Shown piece after piece: positions 47,001-62,060 of a DNA stretch of 64,000 bases (positions are counted from its first letter, which is position 1; the number at the start of each line of letters is the position of its first letter). Position numbers and translations under genes: made by a program. A model generated the notes under the pieces. That model saw only the letters and a program-made list of their open reading frames with translations, did not search any database and had not been told where the DNA came from. The DNA is from Eublepharis macularius (lineage: Eukaryota; Chordata; Lepidosauria; Squamata; Eublepharidae), in the NCBI RefSeq assembly GCF_028583425.1, contig NC_072801.1:63255766-63319765 (forward strand), written 5' to 3'.

Positions 47001-47950
47001 GATCTGCAGCCTTCACTCTCACCTTGCCATCAATGATTGCAGAGAGGCTGAGGTAGTCAAAGATCTCAGTGCAGTATCGCCACACAGTGACAGAGCCATA
47101 TTTCCTCAGACATTCATCATAGAACCCATATACCTGGGTGATCTGCCTGCTTTCATGGTTGCCACGGATCAGGGTGATCCGGTCAGGGTAGCGGACCTGT
47201 ACGGAAAAGGAAATCAAGCCAACTTAGACTAGGAGCATGAGAAGTTAAGCATCATGCAGAACCCAGAATTTTAATCGAGGTAAATCAAAGAAAATTGAAA
47301 CTCAGTATTTGGGAGATTTCTTGGGGAGGTTTCTAACCTTAAGGGCTAGCAGTAGCAAGAATGTTTCAACACTGTAGAAGCCACGGTCGACAAAGTCTCC
47401 CATGAAGAGATAGTTGGTCTCAGGCACATCACCCCCCACCTGTAGAAGGAAGAGACACATCCAGTAAAGAGTTTGCCAACAAGAACTTAAAAGTTGCAGA
47501 AGGGACTCAACAACTGGAGGGATAATTGTACTCACCCTGAAAAGTTCCTTAAGGTCATAGAATTGGCCGTGGATATCCCCACAGACCTGGAATGAAAGAT
47601 GCATTAAGAATTGGGAAGGAAATAACTACTATCACTCCAGTCCCAGCCTACTACTAAACACCCCCAATTTTTCCCGAAAACTTTCTCACCGTTACTGGAG
47701 AATCTACTCTCTGGACATTGCTTTCCTCCACCAAGATCTCTCTGTTAAGAGAAGGATGGAGATGTGTTAGCATCAGACGCTCCAAGTCTCCATCAGATAC
47801 ATCTCACATTCTTAAAACAGCCATTCTTCTAAAGATGCTTGCCAACTCTCACCTCGCCTTGGCACAGAGGGCTTTGACCTCACTCTCTTTGATGAGCTCA
47901 CAGCGTCGTAATTGTTCAATCTGGCGGTCGAGGTCACTGATTTCAGCCAT
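44016..47950 (-). CDS. PPP4C: Protein phosphatase 4 catalytic subunit
   Basis: Eight coding exons, in transcript order: 47853-47950, 47690-47741, 47536-47586, 47338-47439, 47023-47196, 46416-46542, 44359-44548 and 44016-44145; 924 nt, 307 aa, the exact length in human. It is a PP2A-like serine/threonine phosphatase acting with PPP4R subunits in DNA repair, centrosome maturation and signalling. Metal and catalytic residues are all present: GDIHG (D54, H56), GDFVDRG (D82), RGNHE (N114, H115), H164 in CVHGG and H238 in CRAHQ. The C-terminus ends YFL, the leucine-methylation tail. By memory the only change from human is Asp to Glu at residue 282, showing extreme conservation. Eight nt of 5' UTR (to 47958) precede the ATG, so a non-coding exon lies upstream, probably at 50286. 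Exon 4 has an unusual donor, AAG|GTTAGA. Confidence 0.98.
45895..46078 (-). mobile_element. SINE fragment, PPP4C intron
   Basis: On the minus strand: 'agtgtcaggctaggacaggg' (A-box flank), 'agacctgggctgagacagcc' (decayed B-box), 'ccttgcagggttgctgtgag' body, 'cctgagctcctgggaagaag' 3' part. Confidence 0.6.
46611..46900. repeat. Old interspersed repeat shared with 52772-53045
   Basis: Shares ordered words with 52772-53045: 'ccaaccacaaaccc', 'gccttgcc', 'tgccacatt' before 'gaacag' and 'agccacaa'. The family is not recognised; an old hAT-type element is possible. It lies in the PPP4C intron between the exons at 46416 and 47023. Confidence 0.5.
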
Positions 47951-48744
47951 CTTACTCCCTGCAGAAGTAGAATTGCAATCAAGTTAATTAAAAAGAAAAA
48001 AAACCTGTAGCACCAAGGTATATTGTTTGAGCAGAAGAGAGTTAAAGCCACCTCAAGAAAATCTTCTGATTGCAAGAAGTAAGCATAAATAGCAATTGTT
48101 ATTAGGACCCAGATTGCACATTCAATATTCTACTATTGCTCCATCACCAGGAAGGAATGAGAGGAACAGAGGCAGAGCATAACAATCCATAAAGGATTGA
48201 ACCATTCTCTGCAACTGTGGTGTACCTATTAGCAATGTTAGGGTTGTGGGGTACCTATTAACACACGCACACATCCCACAGCAGCCAAATCAATGCCTTT
48301 CAGGTAGGCAATACACAAAAGCTAAATAAAACCAATGTAAGGAAATTTCAATAACATTTCCACCGGACTAATGAAAATATCTATACAGCTCTAAGAGGAC
48401 AGGAAGATGTTATGCCTTCTGTAGAGTCAAGATTGGTGACGTTTGTTATACAGGAGGGCTCCTGTCAGAGGGACTCTTGGGCTATTCATCAAACTCTGCA
48501 AATTGTGCCACAACTACAATGTGCCCTTTACAAGGTCTCCTGCTAAAGAACTTGCATGGCACACCCAGCCATACAAGATGGTGCCAAGATTTAAAAGAGA
48601 TGGCAACAAGATCTTATGAAAAAGACAGTCCTTTCAGTTCATTGAGGACCTCTGTCAGTTTCACCTGCACTGAAAATCTGGGGCAGGGGAGGGCAAGGAT
48701 GAAACTTACATTATTTAAAAACGCAGTGCCTGGAGATCTCTCAT

Positions 48745-48960
48745 ATTTTTATTTTGCCTTTCCTCCAAGGAGCTCAGGTCAGTGTACATAGTTTCATCCT
48801 CCCCTTTACTACAGCCATGCTATAACCCTGGGAGATATGTTAAGCTGTTGGTGAGCGAACAGCTCAAGGTCACCCTGTGAACTTCACCACTAAGTGGGGA
48901 TCTGAATTCAGGTCTCCCCCATCCTACTCCTACACTCTTACCCATCACATCATACTGCCT
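48745..48960 (-). mobile_element. SINE fragment, PPP4C intron 1
   Basis: On the minus strand: 'gtgtaggagtaggatggggg', 'agacctgaattcagatcccc', 'tgaactgttcgctcac'-type body and 'cctgagctccttggaggaaa'. It is an old member of the tRNA-derived SINE group. Confidence 0.6.
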
Positions 48961-49225
48961 CTCAGGATGTGCCTTGCAGCACTGGACGGGGCACAGCACA
49001 GTATCAGCAGTAGTAAGAGCAAGAACTTGGATAAGGAATCTCAGAGCCCACCTAGGAAAAACCACCCTACCAGCCAAAATCCTGATCTCCGCATCATCAG
49101 CTCAGCAATAACCCAGAAGGGGTGAAAAAGGGAGAAGGCAAAAGAGGCCAAACCCCTCTTGTGACCCCCAGCTGCTCCTGAGACCCCCTCCCCCTGGAAA
49201 GCCTTCCCAAGGGGCACCTATCCCA

Positions 49226-49839
49226 CCCTTTAAGAGCTTCACCGGCCCCATTCTAGAGGTTCTTTAAGAGCTTCACTGGCCCCGTTCTATACATCCTTTA
49301 AGAGCTCCACCGCCCCCATCCTATAGGTTCTTTAAGAGCTTCACCACCCCCATTCTATACATCCTGTAAGAGCTTCACCGCTCCCATTCTACATGTCCTT
49401 TAAGAGCTTCACCATCCCCATTCTAAATGTCCTTTAACAGCTTCACTGCCCCCATTCTATAGGTCCTTTAACAGCTCCACCACCCCAATTCTATACGTCC
49501 TTTAAGAGCTTCACCACCCCCATTCTATACATCCTTTAAGAGCTTCACCATCCCCATTCTAAATGTCCTTTAACAGCTTCACTGCCCCCATTCTATAGGT
49601 CCTTTAACAGCTCCACCACCCCCATTCTATACATCCTTTAAGAGCTTCACTGCCCCCATTCTATAGGTCCTTTAGAAGCTTCACTGCCCCCATTCTATAG
49701 GTCCTTTAAGAGCTCCACCACCTCCATTCTATAGGTCCTTTAACAGCTTCACCGCCCCCATTCTATAGGTCCTTTAATAGCTTCACCGCCCCCATTGTAT
49801 CCCACCCTTTAAGAGCTTCACCACCACCATTCTACACGT
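49226..49839. repeat. 34-bp minisatellite, 18 units, PPP4C intron 1
   Basis: Eighteen head-to-tail units close to 'cctttaagagcttcaccacc' followed by 'cccattctataggt'. Unit length is almost always 34 bp. Variants are ordered: the set 'ttctaaatgt', 'cagcttcactgcc', 'cagctccaccacc' occurs at about 49411 and again 136 bp later, so there is a four-unit higher-order period. It lies about 450 bp downstream (in transcript sense) of the predicted PPP4C first exon. Confidence 0.93.
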
Positions 49840-50229
49840 CTCTTTAAACCATACCGATATGATTTAGAGAAAGTAAAAAAAGCCACAAATCGGCTGTAGC
49901 TTGTGTCTCACCCTATCTAAGAGCCCCCATCCAAAGGCCTTCTTTTTGGCGCCCGCCCACCCTACTATGCCCCTGTGGTAGAATGCAACCAGCCCTACAC
50001 TCGGGGGAAGAAGCCTTCTCTTCTCCTCGGAGGCGCCCCATCACCTGAGCCCAGCTGTCCCCTCCTTCGCCCCAGGCCCCCCCTCTCTCCCTCCCTCAGG
50101 CTGCCTTTGCGGCCCCCGCTACCAAACCGCAGATCCCCTTCGCCGGATCCACAGGAAGAACCCCCCTCACTCCTCTACCGGCCCCCGCCTCTGTCTCTAT
50201 AGCAACCAACTTCGCTGCCCCCCCCACCC

Positions 50230-50640
50230 CAAAGAGCAGGCACAGTGAGGGAAGACGCATGCGCATCGCGGGCCACGGCGCGTACCTGGGGTCCCGGTGG
50301 CAGCAGCGGCGACGGTGGCGGCTGCTCCGCGGCTCCCTCCGGCTGCCGGGCCCGGCCCCTCCCCCTCTTTCTTTCCGGCTCTCCACCAACTACTCGATGG
50401 TGTACGTCACTTCCGCTTCCTCCTTGAAAGAAGACGGTCCGGGTAAGGTGAGGAGAACAGAGGGTTTTTTACCCCTAGCCCTTTAAGGGGAGGGATGTTT
50501 GGCTGACGGGAAGTGACGCACATCGATCTCTTTTTTTAAAGGGACAGAAAAAAAATTGCTGCTACGGAGGGGAAAGAGGTGGTTTAAGAAGCCGGCCTAG
50601 TACCGGAAGTAGATGTTGTGTAAGGGCGGAAATGACGTTA
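50230..50640 (-). promoter_or_regulatory. PPP4C: PPP4C CpG-rich promoter and probable non-coding first exon
   Basis: This is the most CpG-dense segment of the window. On the minus strand a good donor (CAG|GTACGC) ends a candidate exon at 50286, which would splice to the acceptor next to 47958. Upstream lie several ETS- and CRE-like words: TACGTCACTTCCG (50403-50415), TGACGC (50514-50519), ACCGGAAGT (50602-50610) and ATGACGTTA (50632-50640). No TATA box is seen, which fits a housekeeping CpG-island promoter. A plus-strand donor-like GTAAGG near 50445 could reflect divergent transcription. Confidence 0.65.
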
Positions 50641-50674
50641 GAGAGTGTTTAAAGTACCGCATGTCTTTTTTTTC

Positions 50675-50872
50675 GGTTGCCAACTCCAGGTTGAAATATT
50701 CCAAGAGACTTGGGGGCTGAAGTCTGAGGAGGGTGAAATTTGTGGCGGGATCTCAGTGAGGTATAATGCCCTAGAATCCCTCCTCCAAAGCAGACATTTC
50801 CTCCAGGGGAAGTGATCTCTGTGGCCTGGAGATTCCCGGAGATTTCCAGCCACCACCTGGAGGTCGATAACC
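50675..50872 (+). repeat. 'tgccaactccagg' interspersed repeat, copy 4
   Basis: From 'gttgccaactccaggttgaa' to 'ccaccacctggaggtcgata', with 'agtgatctctgtggcctgga' inside. It sits just outside the PPP4C promoter. Confidence 0.7.
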
Positions 50873-51174
50873 ATTATATATGATTTGGTAGGTGTATAGC
50901 CTCACGATGTCTAAAGAAAATGCATTCAGCTGATTCGAAGGGGAAATTGAGGCAGGGGACTTTGATCCCAATGTGACATTATATCGTAGGTTGAGAAGCA
51001 GCTACCTTTCTCAGGGCAGCTAAACAGAAATAAATCCTTTTCTGTCTTCTTTGCATTGGGTTGGCTTCTGTTTAAAAGTAGGGCTGAATTGATGATGGTA
51101 AAAATACCTTCATGGACAGAGCAGGAAGGGATTGACACGCAAATTAGAAAAATGCTGGCAATAAGTCCATGAAA

Positions 51175-51403
51175 GAGCCAGTGTGGCATAGCAGTTAGAG
51201 AGCTGGACTAGGATCTGGGAGAAACAAGTTCGAATCCCCACTCTGTCATGGAAGCTTGCTAGATGGCCTTGAACCAGTCACACTCTCTTAACCTAACCTA
51301 CCTCACATGGCTGTTGTGAGGATAAATGGAGGAGGATGTCAGCTGCTTTGGATCCCCATTGAAGAGAAAGCAGTAGTATAAATAAATAAAATAAATAAAT
51401 AAA
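51175..51403 (+). mobile_element. tRNA-derived SINE, full length
   Basis: 'gagccagtgtggcatagcag' head, A-box 'tagcagttagaga', B-box 'agttcgaatcc', body 'cctacctcacatggctgttg' and 'gtcagctgctttggatcccc', tail of AATAAATAAA repeats. It is the cleanest copy of this family in the window. Confidence 0.88.
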
Positions 51404-52771
51404 ACGATGCCTTTCCCACTTGTTTGGCTTTCAGTGGGCTAATTATGAAAACATGAAAATCAAACATTCCAGCATATTTCCACTTCCCCTTCTTATGGGG
51501 GAAGATAGTGAGGGAGAACATTAGACAATCATGAAGGAAGAGTGGAAAAACTCAGAAATGACCAGTTGCACACAAGTGCTTGCAAAATGGACATCAGCTA
51601 ATCAAATTCTATTGTGTAGAAACTAAAAACCTCAGCAAATCCTTTTTATTAGACCCAACACATGTCACACAGTAGTAAGTGAGCAAGATTTCAAGTTCTC
51701 CATAACTCATCATAAGCCCAGTTGTTGAATACAAAGAAAAGGCAGTGAAAGGATTTCATGGTGAATGAACCCTAAAGTCTGCAGTTTGGGTGGGTTTTAA
51801 ATTGTACAGATTTAAACAAATGGCTTTCTCTGTTGTTTCCCTCATGTGGTGGGAGGTCCATGTATTTCATAGGCCTTTCCTGTCCAATGGGGGATGGGGT
51901 ACACTGACTGAATGGTGTGGTTGGATCTGGTTTTAATGTATCGTTGTAAGTCATCTCCCCGAGTGTCTTGTTGGAGAAAGGATAATAAATAATAAACAGA
52001 ATTGTTCATGAGGGCATTTTTATATAGGGAATGGGGTTGTGATTTATTGTACTGTTAATTATATGAATTATCTTGTTTTTACAGCATTGTCTTCTAACTC
52101 ATGTAATCCATTTCTTCTGCATTGCTTTTGTCTTGTCCTGGTTTTGTATTATATTTTCTATTATTAAAATCCATCTTGAGTTAAGTGAAAAGTCACATTT
52201 TTGACAAAGCAAATAAATGTCACCCACTCCTGTTTTGAAGATACGATTAGCAACAATAAAGCATTTACCCAGTTGACCAAGGAAATCACCTCCTTCTCCC
52301 AAGCTGGCACGGTATCCTTCTTGACCATTATGTATTACATGTATAGCCTCTTTCTTATATTATAGAATTAAGGCACTTAAATAGATTGCCAGATCACCTC
52401 CCAGGTTCTGACCAGCCCCACATCTGTTTAGTCCTCCAATTGTATCTCGCTTTCTTTCCCATCATTAAGACGGTGCGGAACTGGAAATCTGCCTTCCTCC
52501 ACAAGTTTAATTCCACGTGTTTCTTAAGGGTGCCCATTCTTTATATAAACACAATGATCCATTTTCAGATTTCATCTTACCATGACAGCGACTAGCACTG
52601 CAACATTTACGTCAGCATTCAAAAGCATGTTTACTCAGATGTAGGTCCCATTGAGCTCAGTGGGGCTTATATTGTAGCAAGCATGCTTAGAAACATGTCA
52701 CTTAGACTGCTTAAAAGCTTCTGATACTTTTTTTCTCCAGTAGTATAAATTTCTGCACATTTAATCATTTA

Positions 52772-53045
52772 AAGCAGAGGTGCTCACTGTGCGGCTCACA
52801 GAAAGCCACATTTGCAATTACTGTCAGCTAAAGGAGCTTATTTATTTCTTTCCTTGGCATGATTCCTGCATCTCAGGGAACCTGCAGTTTGCCCAGTTCC
52901 CCCACCAGTGGCTGTTTCTATGGTCAACCACAAACCCCATTAGGAAGTGCCTTGCCCATTCACCTGAAACATAGGACAGGTGTCACATTGGGGAACAGAA
53001 CTCAGAAGAACCACAAGTTGCTCCTGAACCATTCAGTATCACTCA
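52772..53045. repeat. Old interspersed repeat shared with 46611-46900
   Basis: Begins 'agcagaggtgctcactgtgc'; contains 'cagtggctgtttctatggtc', 'caaccacaaacccc' and 'gaaccacaagttgctcctga'. The first words resemble a hAT-type terminus, but I cannot find the opposite end. Confidence 0.5.
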
Positions 53046-53940
53046 ACTAAAGAGTTCATTGATTAGGTGATAACCTTAATTATCATCCATTCTGTATTAC
53101 CCAAGACATATTGAAGTGCTTAGAGGATTACAATCTTTTAAAACTGAGACCACTCAAAAGGTGTAATTGATGGTTGCCCACAGTATCCCCAGTTTAACAG
53201 GGCTGCAGTTTATCCTTGGCAACTTTTCATACATTGACCTCAGAGGTCCCTAATAGAGCTGATTTTTCAGGTTAATAAAACAAGCTTGGCTCAATCCAGA
53301 AGTCTTTCTTCTGTACCTCCTGCAATATTCAAAAATCACTGCTAACTTGGGTCTGATATTAGTTAAAGGCAGGCAGCTGTGAAGCCTTGAGGAACCTTCA
53401 CACAATCCACTTCTTTCCATCCCAGGCAAGGGGCTCATGCATAAACAAGCATGATCATCTATGCATTCCTGAAAGTAGGTAACAAGAACGTCTAGTGTGT
53501 TGACTGCATGAAAAGCCAAGGGCTCCATGGTTACTACCACAGCTGAACAAACAGAGACGTATAAGTATCAGGCTATACAAGTATTCCTCTCAAGGGCTTA
53601 GGGTAGAGAAAAAGGAAGACAACTTAAGTTTAGATTCCTGCACTGAAAGAAAGGCCGTGACAGTACAGCACCCCTCTATGCCCCACAGGCTCTTTTTAAG
53701 CATTTTTGTAGCATTCAGCTTGATGGAGAGTTCTAATGAACTCAAATGCTCACATACTCAAGTGCCATTTGGTTGGTCTTAAATAAAAGGTAGTATGTGG
53801 ACTGTATTTTTTGAGGTATGACACAGAAGAATCTTAAACCACAGAACCTAGCTCACTGGAAAACCAAAGGAAACAGGTCTTATACCTGCTGCTGTTCTCT
53901 GGCAGAACAAAACACAGTGGCAATGTTTAAATAGATTCTC

Positions 53941-53946
53941 TTTATT
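53941..53946 (-). terminator. ALDOA: Polyadenylation signal, ALDOA
   Basis: AATAAA on the minus strand, 337 nt downstream of the ALDOA stop codon. Confidence 0.75.
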
Positions 53947-54282
53947 TCTAGCGGTCCGGGAGTCAGGTGTCCCAGCTCCGGAGACAATTGGATGTTTTGG
54001 CCACGGACCAGGAGTGTCGTCGGTCACCAGAGGGAAAAGCCGGAAGTCACAAACAAGCATACAAAGATGAGGATGGAGTTAGAGAAAGGAACAAGCCAGG
54101 ACTTGTGTGTTCTTCCAAGGCCAAGGATGGGAAGACTTCCAGCTTTCCCTACTAGAGAAACTGGCAGGAGGGGGGAGGAGCATGGGAACAATAGGTGAAG
54201 AACAAACAGGGGACAACACAGTAGCTCAGGCACAATGCAGTAAACGGAAGTGAGAGCAGACAATGCAGCCAAGACCCCACTT

Positions 54283-60643
<6,361 letters not shown>

Positions 60644-61509
60644 CTTGAACAACTAAACTGCAGAAGGGAGGCAAACATGAACAGCCTCGCAACGTGGTAC
60701 CCAACAACGTCCCCTAGCGGCACCAAGAGGCCTTACACTTGTCTCATTGCATCGACCCACTCCAGTGCCCGGCAGCTTGCAGGAAAAAGTCGGGCACTCG
60801 GGTCAGACCAACGACCTTCACGCCTGTACAGAGGCTGGCAAAGCAGGGGCTGCAGCTTTGCTCCTCCCAGTTGCTGCAAAGATCATCGCTCAACAGAGAT
60901 GAGGAATTCCCAAATCAAAGGCATGAAGAGCTGCATATTTTAAACGAACTCTCCAGTAGGCGAGAAGTTAACAGAAATCAGGCCAAGGGCGTTTCAAGGA
61001 CAGAGGCTTTCCCCCCTCTCCCCACAGGCCCCTCACCCCAGGTGTCGAGACAGTAAAGCAAATAAAATCGTCCTCGATGCGCCAAGCTCTCCCCTCTCCC
61101 ACCCAGCCCAGGGGTCTCCTGGAGAACTGGGAAAACGAACATTTGGCAGCAAAGCGGATAGAGTGGAGAGGGGGAAGAGGAATTTTTACAACGGGGAACT
61201 ATAAACCTTTCCCTTCCTGCTAGATAAAAGCCGTGGCTTCTCTCTCCCCCATGCAACAATTGCACGTTAAAGCTCACCACGTGACTGCCTTCTAGCCCTC
61301 CCCCGCCATCCCATCCCGTCCGGCGTGGCGTTCTCCTCCCTTCCCCCATCATATTTTACCGTCTCCATTTTACTTCTCTTTAAGACCTTTTTCTGTAGTT
61401 TATAAACTAGAAAAACATTTTTTTAAAAAAATCCATAAGCGCTTTTTAATCTTTTTAGAAAACCTTGCCCCCTCCTCCCAAAATCAAAACGACCTCTTAT
61501 CTCCCTCAC

Positions 61510-61755
61510 CTTCGTTGAACGTGTGCGTTTGAGGGGGCAATCGGCCTGAAGGAGACTACCGAGGTGTGGGACGCGCGGAAGCGGTGTGAAGAGCTGCAGC
61601 CGAACGTTCAGAAGCCCAACGTTCTGAAATCGAACGTCATGTAGCCCAGGCAGGCGGAAAAGGGTGTGAAATTGACTCATTGGGGAGGAGGCGGGGAGGA
61701 GACTTAAAGAGCCCGAGTACTTCCCCCCCCCCCAATAGATGGAGGTATTTATATA
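61510..61755 (-). promoter_or_regulatory. ALDOA: Candidate ALDOA promoter (TATA) and non-coding first exon
   Basis: On the minus strand: TATATAAATA at 61755-61746, then CCCCGCCTCC (GC-box-like) and TGAGTCA (AP-1-like). A donor AAG|GTGAGG ends the exon at 61510 and can join the acceptor beside 60658. The 14-nt 5' UTR remnant before the ATG shows that such an upstream exon must exist. Mammalian ALDOA uses several alternative promoters, so this may be one of them. The exact start site is inferred at about 61715. Confidence 0.5.
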
Positions 61756-61792
61756 AATATAAGGAAGCGAAGAAATTCTTTCCTTCTTTCTC

Positions 61793-61893
61793 GAAAGCTT
61801 ATGCTACAATAAAATTGGTTAGTCTTAAAGGTGCTACTGGACTCTTTTTGATTTTGCTACCACAGACTAACACGGCTAACTCCTCTGCATCTA
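61793..61893 (+). mobile_element. Penelope-like repeat, right arm only
   Basis: 'tcgaaagcttatgctacaat', 'gttagtcttaaaggtgctac' and 'agactaacacggctaactcc' equal the right arm of the copy at 18748. The left arm and the CTGATGA part are missing. It starts about 40 bp beyond the ALDOA TATA box. Confidence 0.65.
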
Positions 61894-61923
61894 TTTCCTT
61901 CTTATTGAGTCACACACCAAGGA

Positions 61924-62060
61924 AAAGCAAGATTCGGGCCCTGTAGCACCTTAAAGAACAACTAAATTTCCAGGGTATGAGCTTTCGAGAGTCTTTAAAG
62001 TACCATGGGACCCGAATCTTGCTCTTCTACTACAGACCAGCACGGCTACCCACCTGGAAC
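61924..62060. repeat. Foldback family 2 repeat
   Basis: 'aagcaagattcgggccctgt' at one end and the inverted 'gggacccgaatcttgctctt' at the other, with 'ggctacccacctggaac' as the outer word, as at 841-1012. Confidence 0.6.

Larger units (their letters stand above)
50873..53924. other. Gene-free region between PPP4C promoter and ALDOA 3' end
   Basis: No exon recognised. It holds a full-length SINE (51175-51403), a possible LINE tail near 52006-52190 and the old repeat at 52772-53045. The rest is AT-rich with nothing identified. Confidence 0.5.

Noticed and set aside
49226-49839. Regular repeats resembling a CRISPR array
   Set aside because: The 34-bp units abut with no variable spacers and the host is a vertebrate; it is a minisatellite.
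60644-60652. Upstream in-frame extension of ALDOA by three codons
   Set aside because: The extension would begin with TTG rather than ATG. The ATG at 60643 matches the conserved [12 protein letters not shown] start, and the extension is 5' UTR.
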